From a virus: a stretch of 21,483 nt of DNA. A model generated the notes under the pieces. The model did no database searches. It worked only from the letters and a program-made list of their open reading frames with translations, and was not told the origin of the DNA. Below, piece after piece: positions 1 through 7,415 of this stretch. The number at the start of each line of letters is the position of its first letter. Position 1 is the stretch's first letter. The position numbers and the translations under genes were made by a program. Location of the stretch: the IMG/VR virus record IMGVR_UViG_3300010885_015333, positions 1 to 21,483 of that record; one strand, written 5' to 3'.

Positions 1-2
1 AA

Positions 3-209
3 ATTTGGAAGGATAGGACATCAATTTATGAATGTTCTTTTAACGGTGATTCTGCCAAGTTACTTGAGTGCATGTCCTACTGCGATCTAGATGAGGATAA
101 AAAGGGCATCACCTCTTATCAGGATTTTGCTAGAGATTTAATACACCCAGGTATTGAAACTGTAAAACAGGCGGCCAAAGATATTGCAAATAATATATGT
201 ATAAATTAG
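3..209 (+). CDS. C-terminal fragment of an SGNH/GDSL-like hydrolase (5' end outside window)
   Basis: This is an open frame running in from the left edge with no start inside the window. It gives 68 residues before a TAG stop. The last third contains D-L-I-H-P-G followed by a helix rich in Ala and Lys. This resembles the Asp-x-x-His-Pro-Gly block that ends SGNH/GDSL hydrolases, where Asp and His complete the catalytic triad. Two more complete genes of this kind lie at 7402-8070 and 12295-13125 and end in a similar way (D-N-S-H-P-G and D-N-H-P-G). The frame overlaps the next gene by 13 bases, so the two are probably co-transcribed. The catalytic Ser block would lie outside the window, so the family call rests on one motif and on the paralogues. 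Confidence 0.6.
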   Translation: MWKDRTSIYECSFNGDSAKLLECMSYCDLDEDKKGITSYQDFARDLIHPGIETVKQAAKDIANNICIN

Positions 210-1186
210 AAGATATAACAGACATACATTTGGAATTAACAACCAAGTGCCAAGCTAGATGCCCCATGTGCCCGCGTAGGATTCACGGTGGGGTGAGAAA
301 TCCTTTATTTGAACTAACTGAAATATCTTTAGAACAATTTAAATCTTGGTTTAATTATGACTTCATACGTCAGCTAAACAAATTGTTTATGTGTGGTAAT
401 TTAGGAGATCCCATAATTGCCCACGATTGTTTAGAAATACTACAGTATCTTAGAACTGTTAATCCTAATATTCAATTAATTATGCATACAAATGGTAGTG
501 CAAGGAGTACTCAGTGGTGGGAACAATTAGCATATACTGGGACCAAAGTAGTATTTGGGATAGATGGGTTATCAGATACTCATAGTATCTACAGAATAGA
601 TACTGATTGGAATAAAATTATAGAAAATGCAAAAGCGTTTATACAGGCCAAAGGTATTGCTGATTGGCACATGTTGGTATTTAAACACAACGAACACCAA
701 ATGGAAGATTGTCGTGCCATGGCAACTGCTCTAGGGTTTAACGCCTTTACCACGAAGCATACCAGTAGATTTACAGAGGATGGATTTACTGTGTTGGATG
801 ATATTGGGAAGACTAGATATAAAATTTATCCTACACAACAGAGTTTAAATATGATTCCTAAAATAGTAGAATCATTAATGGACATAAAACCCGACAGCAT
901 AAATTGTACGGCAAAGAAAACTCATCAAATATATGTAGGAGCTGAAGGAGCAGTAAGTCCATGCTGTTGGTTGGACCATAAGTGGGGAATGCCTCACTGG
1001 CCCAAACGTATCGATTACATGGATCAAATTGGAGAGTTTCCTAATTTAAATGAAAATAGTCTTAGAGAGATTTTTGATTCCAAATTCTTTGAACGTATCG
1101 AAGCCACTTGGAAAAATAAACCTTTGCTGGAGTGTTCGAGACAATGCGGAAAGTTTGATAAATTAGGAGCACAGTTTGTTAATTGA
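197..1186 (+). CDS. Radical SAM enzyme with C-terminal twitch/SPASM-like cysteines (paralogue of 1763-2848)
   Basis: This 329-residue protein should bind a [4Fe-4S] cluster that cleaves S-adenosylmethionine to start radical chemistry. The cluster motif is C18-x3-C22-x2-C25, just after a first beta strand (H-L-E-L-T-T-K). The usual SAM-binding Gly-Gly-Glu-Pro is replaced by G-N-L-G-D-P at 67-72. A second Cys group (C237, C256, C257, C313, C317) looks like an auxiliary cluster of the twitch/SPASM type, which in known families often positions peptide or small-molecule substrates. ATG 197 lies inside the end of the SGNH-like gene and has no clear Shine-Dalgarno sequence. The gene overlaps the methyltransferase-like gene at 1176 by 11 bases. 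By eye it is about half identical to 1763-2848, with the same Cys spacing. The substrate is unknown. Confidence 0.88.
   Translation: MYKLEDITDIHLELTTKCQARCPMCPRRIHGGVRNPLFELTEISLEQFKSWFNYDFIRQLNKLFMCGNLGDPIIAHDCLEILQYLRTVNPNIQLIMHTNGSARSTQWWEQLAYTGTKVVFGIDGLSDTHSIYRIDTDWNKIIENAKAFIQAKGIADWHMLVFKHNEHQMEDCRAMATALGFNAFTTKHTSRFTEDGFTVLDDIGKTRYKIYPTQQSLNMIPKIVESLMDIKPDSINCTAKKTHQIYVGAEGAVSPCCWLDHKWGMPHWPKRIDYMDQIGEFPNLNENSLREIFDSKFFERIEATWKNKPLLECSRQCGKFDKLGAQFVN
1165..1169 (+). promoter_or_regulatory. Shine-Dalgarno AGGAG that fixes a TTG start at 1176
   Basis: AGGAG lies 6 bases before TTG 1176, an ideal spacing. The first in-frame ATG, at 1209-1211, has no purine-rich site in front of it. This supports TTG as the real start, inside the end of the upstream radical SAM gene. 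Confidence 0.65.
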
Positions 1187-1763
1187 TACAGATCATTTGC
1201 ATTATTGGATGAACGCTATTCGTCAGAGCCCTGACCCTTTGCGTACTTTGGACGCTTTCTGGGCTGGGCAAATCAAAAGCAAAGAATGGTTAATTGAAAA
1301 CTTAAAACCGTTCATCAAAGATCATGTTGACATCGAAATATACGGTGGATGGGTTGGAACATTATCAAGTATGTTATTTCAAAGCGAAATACCTATCAAA
1401 AAAATATTAAGTATTGATAAAGATCCTAGTTGTGAAACTATTGCACACATGATGAATAAGATAGAAGAAATGGATGGTAGATTTAAAGCTATAACAGAAG
1501 ACATGGTCACCATGTCTTCCTCCAGTAATGTAATCATTAATACCAGTTGCGAACATCTAACACAGCCTGACTTTGATCTATGGTCCAGCAAAATGAAAGG
1601 ATTGTTAGTTTTACAGGGAAATAATTATAAAATACCCGAACATGTGCGTCCTTCTGTAAATCTCGAAGACTTCAAGAGACAGTGTCGTTTAAAATTCGTT
1701 TTATGGGAAGGCGAATTAGAAACTGCCATGTATACCCGGTATATGATTATGGGAAGGAAATAA
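1176..1763 (+). CDS. Class I SAM-dependent methyltransferase-like protein
   Basis: The protein has 195 residues if the TTG at 1176 is used. It carries a Rossmann-type SAM-binding signature: I-E-I-Y-G-G-W-V-G at 53-61 fits methyltransferase motif I, and S-I-D-K-D-P at 79-84 fits the acidic end of strand 2 that holds the ribose. N-T-S-C-E-H at 122-127 falls where motif IV usually lies. It probably transfers a methyl group, but nothing shows the acceptor. It sits between two paralogous radical SAM genes, overlapping the first by 11 bases and the second by 1 base (TAATG). This argues that the three products act on one substrate or in one pathway. A 23-base perfect odd palindrome lies inside it (1497-1519). 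The low-complexity run S-S-S-S at 114-117 abuts that palindrome. The fold call is moderately secure; the methyltransferase reaction is inference. Confidence 0.68.
   Translation: MLIDTDHLHYWMNAIRQSPDPLRTLDAFWAGQIKSKEWLIENLKPFIKDHVDIEIYGGWVGTLSSMLFQSEIPIKKILSIDKDPSCETIAHMMNKIEEMDGRFKAITEDMVTMSSSSNVIINTSCEHLTQPDFDLWSSKMKGLLVLQGNNYKIPEHVRPSVNLEDFKRQCRLKFVLWEGELETAMYTRYMIMGRK
1497..1519 (+). repeat. Perfect inverted repeat, 11-base arms around one central base
   Basis: The left arm GAAGACATGGT (1497-1507) and right arm ACCATGTCTTC (1509-1519) are exact reverse complements around C1508. The repeat lies within the methyltransferase-like gene and encodes E-D-M-V-T-M-S-S. Because of the symmetry, the opposite strand reads the same peptide in one frame. 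No T-run follows, so it is not an intrinsic terminator. Its function is unknown; it may be a protein-binding site, a cruciform or a chance outcome. Confidence 0.85.
1752..1758 (+). promoter_or_regulatory. Shine-Dalgarno GGAAGGA for the radical SAM gene at 1763
   Basis: GGAAGGA ends 4 bases before ATG 1763. That ATG shares its A with the TAA stop of the upstream gene (TAATG). The site supports ATG 1763 over an in-frame GTG at 1682, which would add 27 residues that do not align with the paralogue at 197. Confidence 0.7.
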
Positions 1764-2848
1764 TGTTTAATTTTAATGAACTTAAAAGTGTTCACTTAGA
1801 GATCACTAACAGATGCCAAGCTTCTTGCCCTATGTGCCCTAGAAATATTCATGGCGGGATAGAAAATCCATTGTTGCCTATTAACGATTGGTCATTAGAA
1901 GATTTTATAAAAATATTTCCTACAGATGTATTAGATCAACTTAAAATTATTAATTTTTGCGGAAACTTTGGCGATCCGTTATTGAATAATGATCTTATCA
2001 AAATGTGTGAGTATGTTAAGGTTAATGCTCCGTTGATACAAATAGATATACATACTAACGGAAGTTTAAGATCTACAGCTTGGTGGAAAGAATTAAGAAA
2101 CGCTTTACCTAACAATCATAATGTTATATTTGCCATTGACGGTTTAAAAGATACACATAATTTATATCGAGTAGGCACCAATTACGATTTAATTTTACGA
2201 AATGCTAAAACATTTATCAAAGCTGGCGGTACCACTGAGTGGCATTTTATTAGATTTAAACATAATGAGCATCAAGTCAAGGATTCAGAAAACTTATCAA
2301 AAGAATTAGGCTTCAAGAAATTTACTATGAAGACCAGCCGACGTCATGGCAGGCCTTTCCCAGTAGTTGATAATAACGGCAAGTTTTTATACAATCTTGA
2401 ACAACCATCGGACAGTGAGATTAAATTTGTAAGTAAGTCAGATATACAAGGTCATCAACAATGGCCCAACGCAGACACGATAAATTGCGTGTCAATAGCA
2501 GATAAGGATTTATTTATTGATGCTCATTATCAGTTAAGTCCTTGTTGTATGATTGGTGCATTTTTATATACAAATTATGATGTTGATTTGTTAAAAAAAT
2601 ATGATCTGTACCAAGAAGATTCAGTTGTAGAAGAAGGTGAAAAGGTCCAACAGCAAGTTTTAGGATTTCCAAGGCTTAATGTTCTTAAATCTGGATTTAA
2701 AAATATTATCGAATCTGATCAATGGCAAACTATGTGGCAGCAAAAATGGAAGGATAAATCCAGCTCAACTTGCATAATCATGTGCGGCCCTTATAGTCCA
2801 TATTTAGGTGTACACGAACAAAACACTGAGAAACTAATCAATGAATAA
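1763..2848 (+). CDS. Radical SAM enzyme with C-terminal twitch/SPASM-like cysteines (paralogue of 197-1186)
   Basis: Starting at ATG 1763 the protein has 361 residues, and its N terminus aligns residue for residue with the paralogue at 197. The radical SAM cluster motif is C18-x3-C22-x2-C25, at the same positions. The GGEP position again reads G-N-F-G-D-P (67-72). The C-terminal Cys set, C242, C261, C262, C337 and C341, matches the paralogue and suggests one auxiliary iron-sulfur cluster. Shared blocks include H-T-N-G-S near 97-101, A-I-D-G-L near 124-128 and F-K-H-N-E-H near 165-170. It differs by a longer insert before the last Cys pair. It overlaps the N-twitch radical SAM gene downstream by 8 bases (ATGAATAA). 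This looks like an old duplication with a methyltransferase-like gene kept between the copies. Substrate unknown. Confidence 0.88.
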   Translation: MFNFNELKSVHLEITNRCQASCPMCPRNIHGGIENPLLPINDWSLEDFIKIFPTDVLDQLKIINFCGNFGDPLLNNDLIKMCEYVKVNAPLIQIDIHTNGSLRSTAWWKELRNALPNNHNVIFAIDGLKDTHNLYRVGTNYDLILRNAKTFIKAGGTTEWHFIRFKHNEHQVKDSENLSKELGFKKFTMKTSRRHGRPFPVVDNNGKFLYNLEQPSDSEIKFVSKSDIQGHQQWPNADTINCVSIADKDLFIDAHYQLSPCCMIGAFLYTNYDVDLLKKYDLYQEDSVVEEGEKVQQQVLGFPRLNVLKSGFKNIIESDQWQTMWQQKWKDKSSSTCIIMCGPYSPYLGVHEQNTEKLINE

Positions 2849-4259
2849 AGTTTTTTGGTTACAACCATTAGATACCCAGTTAGGATCCTGGCAACAACAG
2901 ATTACAGATTTGACTGGAAGTCCTAGCTTCTGTGTGTTACCATGGATACATCTTGCTACTCGTCCTAATGGTGATATGCGTATCTGTTGTGTAGCAAATG
3001 CATCGGGCGCCGACAGCGGAGATTACACTGTAGGTCTTGTCAAAAAAGAAGACGGCGAACCTGCCAACTTTTCTCAAGATTTGCCTAGTAGTGCATTTAA
3101 TAATGACTACATGAAATCAGTACGCAAGACGATGCTTGAAGGTGCAGTACCTGCCAGTTGTACCAAATGCTTTGAAGAAGAAGCAGAAGGCATTGCCAGT
3201 AAACGTATTTGGGAAACTGGTACTTGGCACTTAAATGAAAAGATTGATATAAAAGAATTAATTGCCGAAACAGAATTAGACGGTAGTGTTCCTTATAAGT
3301 TACAATACTTAGATTTACGCCTAGGACATACGTGCAACTTAAAGTGTATCATGTGTAGTCCGCATGACAGCAGTATGTGGGTTCCAGAACATAAGAAAGT
3401 ATTTCCTATATTCACCAGCCCTTTGATTAAGAAACAAATGAGTTGGCAAGCTGACGATTTTAATAACAAGTGGCATGAAAACCCTGCGTTCTGGGAAGAG
3501 GTATACGATCAGATACCTAATATTAAACAGTTGTACTTTGCCGGTGGTGAACCGTTGTTAATCAAAGAGCATAAGGTATTGCTTTTAGAAATTATCAAAC
3601 GAGGTTATGCTAAACAGATCAGCCTACGTTATAATACTAACGGCATACTAGTTAACGATGAGATAATTGAAATATGGAGTCAATTCCGCAAAGTCAAGGT
3701 CGGTGTTAGTTTAGATGGCATAGGGGCCCGCGGAGAATACATTCGTTATCCTCTAGATTGGAAAACCGTGGAAACTAATTTAGTTAAACTTGATAACGCT
3801 CCTGACAATATACAAACAAATATTGCTATGGCTGTACAAATCCTAAATATCAAACACGTTCCAGATTTCATCAAATGGAAAGTTCGTATGAACTTTAAGA
3901 AAGTTAACTTTGATAAAAATGCGTCTGGACAAGTAATGGGCGGAGGTTTAGTAGGAGTACATCTGCTTTGGATCCCTACATGGTTAAGTCTGCGTGTACT
4001 ACCTACAGAAGATAAACTACATGTGCGTGAACTATTTGTTGAACTACAACAATGGCTTTGGGACAACTATACGCAAGATACAGAATTCTGGGAAACAAAT
4101 CCTTACGGATGGAAACGTTGGGAAGGCATATTAGATTGGATGGATAAAGAAGATCATACCAACTTATTACCAGATTTCAAAGACTATATTATAGTTATGG
4201 ATAAACAACGTAACACCAAGTTTAAGAATACTTTTCCGGAACTATCACATTTATTATGA
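2841..4259 (+). CDS. Radical SAM enzyme with N-terminal twitch domain
   Basis: This 472-residue protein carries its extra Cys region before the radical SAM core rather than after it. F-C-V-L-P-W-I-H (C31), R-I-C-C (C49, C50) and C-T-K-C (C107, C110) form the N-terminal half-SPASM-like unit. The core motif follows at C165-x3-C169-x2-C172, with A-G-G-E-P at 234-238 binding SAM and a G-V-S-L-D-G-I-G strand later. This order matches what I recall NCBI naming twitch domain-containing radical SAM protein. Known twitch and SPASM enzymes hold an auxiliary iron-sulfur cluster near the substrate, often a peptide. ATG 2841 overlaps the upstream stop by 8 bases. It overlaps the next gene by 4 bases (ATGA), indicating translational coupling. 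A paralogue lies at 6168-7415 on the other strand. Substrate unknown. Confidence 0.9.
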   Translation: MNKVFWLQPLDTQLGSWQQQITDLTGSPSFCVLPWIHLATRPNGDMRICCVANASGADSGDYTVGLVKKEDGEPANFSQDLPSSAFNNDYMKSVRKTMLEGAVPASCTKCFEEEAEGIASKRIWETGTWHLNEKIDIKELIAETELDGSVPYKLQYLDLRLGHTCNLKCIMCSPHDSSMWVPEHKKVFPIFTSPLIKKQMSWQADDFNNKWHENPAFWEEVYDQIPNIKQLYFAGGEPLLIKEHKVLLLEIIKRGYAKQISLRYNTNGILVNDEIIEIWSQFRKVKVGVSLDGIGARGEYIRYPLDWKTVETNLVKLDNAPDNIQTNIAMAVQILNIKHVPDFIKWKVRMNFKKVNFDKNASGQVMGGGLVGVHLLWIPTWLSLRVLPTEDKLHVRELFVELQQWLWDNYTQDTEFWETNPYGWKRWEGILDWMDKEDHTNLLPDFKDYIIVMDKQRNTKFKNTFPELSHLL

Positions 4260-5293
4260 AACCTATAAAGATTGTATCAACACAAAACTCTAATATTTTA
4301 GCAATAAGATGGAATCCTAATAATGTTTGCAATTATAAATGCGAGTATTGCTGGCCCGGAAGCAACACTGGTAACTACAAATCACCCGAAGATTTAGATC
4401 TTATAATTAAAAATTTTAATCATATGATCGAAAGATACAAGACAAAATTAGGTAAAACCATAATACAATTAAGTTTGGCCGGCGGCGAGCCTACTCTTTG
4501 GAAAGACCTTGGCAAATTTATAGAAGCAATCAAAAGAGAAAATAATATCTACTTTACTATAATTAGTAATGGTTCAAGGACACTTCGTTGGTGGAAAGAG
4601 TACGGTCATTTGATAGATAATGCAGGACTATCCTATCATATTTCTCAAGCAGATCCTGATCACATGATCGCCGTGGCGGATACATTATTTGAGTATGGAA
4701 AGAAAGTTACTGTAAAAGTCCTAATGGATCGTAAATTTTGGCAACAAGGATTAGATGTAATTGACTATATGAAAGCCAACAGTAAGTATAAATGGTTTAT
4801 AACCACATGCGAAGTTTTTGAGCCGGAAACTATAAGTATAAAAGGAATAAAAGTCATTGATGCTAATGACATTCAACTAACAAAGGAACAAAAAAGTTTC
4901 TTAAAAAACTCCTTAAAAAGGTTACCTAACATATTATGGTTCTGGAAAAATAGAAAATTAATTTCAGACGGGCATATAAGACTTTACGAAAGCATTGTTC
5001 ATTTTGAAAATGGTAAGACTATGAAAACAAAATCTAATACCTATATTAATAATGGCTGGACTGGTTTTGAAGGGTGGAGTTGTGATATAGGATTAGACAA
5101 TGTTTTCATTGAATGGACAGGTTCAATTCAAGGAGCCTGCACACAGAAGATTTATGGATTAGATTATACCTTTAATATTCTTGATAAAGACTTCACAGAA
5201 AAATTCGATCCCGAATTCAAATCTTCTATATGTTCTATTAAGAATTGTCTATGTGCTTGCGAAACACAACAATCAAAGTTTAGACTTAGTTAA
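4256..5293 (+). CDS. Radical SAM enzyme with C-terminal SPASM-like Cys cluster
   Basis: This 345-residue protein has the cluster motif C25-x3-C29-x2-C32, followed by W-P, and the SAM-binding G-G-E-P at 76-79. The C terminus has a SPASM-like arrangement: C276 in G-W-S-C, C295 after a short hairpin with W-T-G-S, then a dense group C326, C331, C333 and C335. Such groups bind one or two auxiliary iron-sulfur clusters. It begins with an ATGA overlap on the N-twitch gene, so the two are coupled. Its closest relative in the window is the convergent gene at 5273-6175, with which it shares the W-N-x-x-x-x-C-N-Y entry and the F-x-G-W-S-C C-terminal block. The two genes overlap tail to tail by 21 bases, leaving no room for a terminator. 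Substrate unknown. Confidence 0.88.
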   Translation: MKPIKIVSTQNSNILAIRWNPNNVCNYKCEYCWPGSNTGNYKSPEDLDLIIKNFNHMIERYKTKLGKTIIQLSLAGGEPTLWKDLGKFIEAIKRENNIYFTIISNGSRTLRWWKEYGHLIDNAGLSYHISQADPDHMIAVADTLFEYGKKVTVKVLMDRKFWQQGLDVIDYMKANSKYKWFITTCEVFEPETISIKGIKVIDANDIQLTKEQKSFLKNSLKRLPNILWFWKNRKLISDGHIRLYESIVHFENGKTMKTKSNTYINNGWTGFEGWSCDIGLDNVFIEWTGSIQGACTQKIYGLDYTFNILDKDFTEKFDPEFKSSICSIKNCLCACETQQSKFRLS

Positions 5294-6175
5294 CGGAATA
5301 TCTGCCGCGCAGGTACAAAAATTACGGTCGCAAATTACAGGTTCGCCGGGAGCAATAAAGTTGTCTTCATATATGTTGCCGAGACTACCGCCCACACGGC
5401 AAGTAGCACGATGTACATCTCCGTCCCAATTAATCATTAGACTTTCTATACCAGCACTACACGACCATCCTTTGAATTGGTTCTGATGATTCTTAATCAT
5501 GTCGTTGGCGTGATATAATAACTGTGCATGTTCGTTGTTTAACCATACTACTGTGTTTGCTTCTACAGTAGATTCCATAGATTTGATAAAATCTAAATCA
5601 TTAGTATTATAACGCATGTCATCAAACAAATCGTGATCGCCTTTAGTCCAGCGTATACGACGGACAGTATTAGGAATATTACCTAACTGGCATCTAGCTC
5701 TTAATTGTATGGCTGCTGGCATATGATCATGATGTGCCATGATTTGTGCTATAACTTTTACAGTAGACAGCTTGTTAATACTTTCCACAGTATTGAATAC
5801 ACGTTTCCAATCGTATTCTAAATGTATACTAAACACAAATTGATCAACAGGAAGCCCAGCGTAAAAATCGTAAGGACGAGTTCCATTGGTAGTTACACTG
5901 ATCCAACTAATGCCTACATGTTTACAATACTTAACTAACTCATCAAACTTAGGATGTACACAGGGCTCTCCGCCTGTAAAGCTAAGACGAACCGGTTTTC
6001 CAAGAGCAACAAGTTTATCAACACATGTTTTCAATATTTCAATATCAGTATGCGGGCTTTGGTTATCGTGTATCTCGCTTGGGCAATAACTGCAATCGTA
6101 ATTACAGCGTTTGCCAAGGTTCCACTCGATCTTAATTGTACCCTGATGAGGATATCTACTGGTTATTTTAAGCAT
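5273..6175 (-). CDS. Radical SAM enzyme with C-terminal SPASM-like Cys cluster (paralogue of 4256-5293)
   Basis: This 300-residue minus-strand protein has C24-x3-C28-x2-C31 in R-C-N-Y-D-C-S-Y-C-P and the SAM site T-G-G-E-P at 67-71. Its C terminus carries C239 (G-W-S-C), C259, C282, C287 and C289, matching the layout of the convergent paralogue. I-N-W-D-G-D at 248-253 corresponds to I-E-W-T-G-S there. In known SPASM proteins the equivalent hairpin reads roughly I-x-x-D-G-x-V-x-P-C and leads to the auxiliary cluster. Its start overlaps the end of the N-twitch gene (6168-7415) by 8 bases (ATGCTTAA), so it is second in a minus-strand unit. No clear Shine-Dalgarno sequence precedes it, consistent with coupling to the upstream gene. 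Function beyond radical SAM chemistry is not visible. Confidence 0.88.
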   Translation of the reverse strand: MLKITSRYPHQGTIKIEWNLGKRCNYDCSYCPSEIHDNQSPHTDIEILKTCVDKLVALGKPVRLSFTGGEPCVHPKFDELVKYCKHVGISWISVTTNGTRPYDFYAGLPVDQFVFSIHLEYDWKRVFNTVESINKLSTVKVIAQIMAHHDHMPAAIQLRARCQLGNIPNTVRRIRWTKGDHDLFDDMRYNTNDLDFIKSMESTVEANTVVWLNNEHAQLLYHANDMIKNHQNQFKGWSCSAGIESLMINWDGDVHRATCRVGGSLGNIYEDNFIAPGEPVICDRNFCTCAADIPLTKSKL

Positions 6176-7415
6176 GCAATTGAAATTCCGGTGTTACAGA
6201 AAAAAAACTTTGATTACGTGTGCGATCCAATCTGCGATTAAATTCTATACAATCCTGCCACTTATCACTTTGATCTCGTGCCATTAGATAGTTTATATTA
6301 TCCTGTATCTGCCCTTTGGTATAGGAGAGTAGTTCTGGATGTGCTTTGACTAATTGGAAATCTTTGATCCTTTCCTGTATAGCAATAAGCCTATCTATAG
6401 CCAACTGTTTCAAGGGTTGAGGCAATACTTGTGCTGACAAGACTTTAGGGTATTCTACACGATGAGTGTGAAACACAATGCCAAGGTCATCCAAGAAGTA
6501 TTCTATCATCTTGTCCAGTATTAATACATTACTAACTTGTACAGTGACGGCACCCACTATGCGACTGATGTTGGGGATAGTTTGTATTTGCTTTATATTA
6601 TTCACCAGCTCTTCCCAGGATGCATTTCCGCGTACATACTCATAACTTGACCCTATCCCATCAATGCTTACGTTAACAGCAATACTCTTGAACTTAGGCC
6701 AATAGTCCCAAACTGTACGATTACTTTTACCCAGCATACTTAGGTTTGTAGCATATTTGATCTCAATTTGATCACCATATGGAGCCAACATGTCTAATAT
6801 ACGATAATGCTGTGGATCCATTAAAGGCTCTCCTCCAGCAAATTCTACACGTCTAAAATACGGTAGTAATTTTGCTAAACTTGCCCACCATTCAGGACTA
6901 TCTTGGAATTTATCTAAAAATGGTTTACGTTCTAAATCATGTTCTTCTACAATGGTATACATAATATTACCTTCCTTTTTGTAGAAGTCTTTAACTTCAC
7001 TCCAATCATTCCAACTGGTACTGTCCATGGGATGACACATACGACATTTGAGATTGCATAAGTTGTTTAGTTTAAGTTCCATTGTGGGAATTTCAAACGG
7101 CATAACTTCTAACAGTGGTGTATTAGGATATAGATTAATTCGAGCTTCCGGAATCTTACCAGCTATATGACGCTGACGCAAACTTTCTACTCCTTGATCT
7201 TCTAAACTAAAACAAGGTTCACATTCAAGTGGCCGTTCATTGTTTAATACTTGTCTACGGATACGTTGCATTGTGTTGTTATTCCAGATATCTTCTAAGT
7301 TGGCTTTATCGATAAAGCCAACCGGGTGACTTCGACAACATGCACAGATGGCACCGTCTTCTCTCGTAGCTAATCCTGTAAAAGGATGCATGCAAAATGT
7401 TTTACTTTGATTCAT
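6168..7415 (-). CDS. Radical SAM enzyme with N-terminal twitch domain (paralogue of 2841-4259)
   Basis: The protein has 415 residues. The N-terminal half-SPASM-like unit holds C8 (F-C-M-H-P-F), C24, C26 and C27 (C-A-C-C), and C65 and C68 (C-E-P-C). The radical SAM core follows with C120-x3-C124-x2-C127 and F-A-G-G-E-P at 192-197. V-S-I-D-G-I-G corresponds to V-S-L-D-G-I-G in the plus-strand paralogue. It is about 57 residues shorter than that paralogue, mostly before and between the N-terminal Cys pairs. It lies between the SPASM-type radical SAM (8-base overlap) and an SGNH hydrolase (14-base overlap) on the same strand. The order N-twitch then SPASM-type repeats that of 2841-5293 in mirror image. 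This suggests that each N-twitch enzyme works with one SPASM-type partner. Confidence 0.9.
   Translation of the reverse strand: MNQSKTFCMHPFTGLATREDGAICACCRSHPVGFIDKANLEDIWNNNTMQRIRRQVLNNERPLECEPCFSLEDQGVESLRQRHIAGKIPEARINLYPNTPLLEVMPFEIPTMELKLNNLCNLKCRMCHPMDSTSWNDWSEVKDFYKKEGNIMYTIVEEHDLERKPFLDKFQDSPEWWASLAKLLPYFRRVEFAGGEPLMDPQHYRILDMLAPYGDQIEIKYATNLSMLGKSNRTVWDYWPKFKSIAVNVSIDGIGSSYEYVRGNASWEELVNNIKQIQTIPNISRIVGAVTVQVSNVLILDKMIEYFLDDLGIVFHTHRVEYPKVLSAQVLPQPLKQLAIDRLIAIQERIKDFQLVKAHPELLSYTKGQIQDNINYLMARDQSDKWQDCIEFNRRLDRTRNQSFFSVTPEFQLHA

Noticed and set aside
1682-1762. GTG-started N-terminal extension of the radical SAM gene at 1763
   Set aside because: It reads through the end of the methyltransferase-like gene, has no match in the paralogue at 197, and ATG 1763 has a good Shine-Dalgarno sequence and a TAATG junction.
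2508-2518. TATTTAT (minus-strand ATAAATA) inside the radical SAM gene at 1763
   Set aside because: It encodes L-F-I-D in a conserved part of the protein and no minus-strand gene follows it, so it is not promoter evidence.
3746-4066. Minus-strand open frame of 106 codons opposite the N-twitch gene
   Set aside because: It lies wholly within a gene with clear motifs, has a Ser/Cys-rich shadow-frame composition, and has no start signal or recognisable motif. The same reasoning applies to 9237-9617, 9599-9916, 10059-10334 and 5886-6241.
5273-5293. Possible terminator at the convergent junction
   Set aside because: The two genes overlap by 21 bases and no stem followed by a T-run is present. Nearby CTGC-CGC-GCAG has only a 4-base stem.
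4256-6175. One of the SPASM-type radical SAM genes being QueE, as partner of the QueC-like gene
   Set aside because: QueE is shorter and lacks a C-terminal SPASM Cys group. Both genes here have such groups, and they are not in the same transcription unit as the QueC-like gene.
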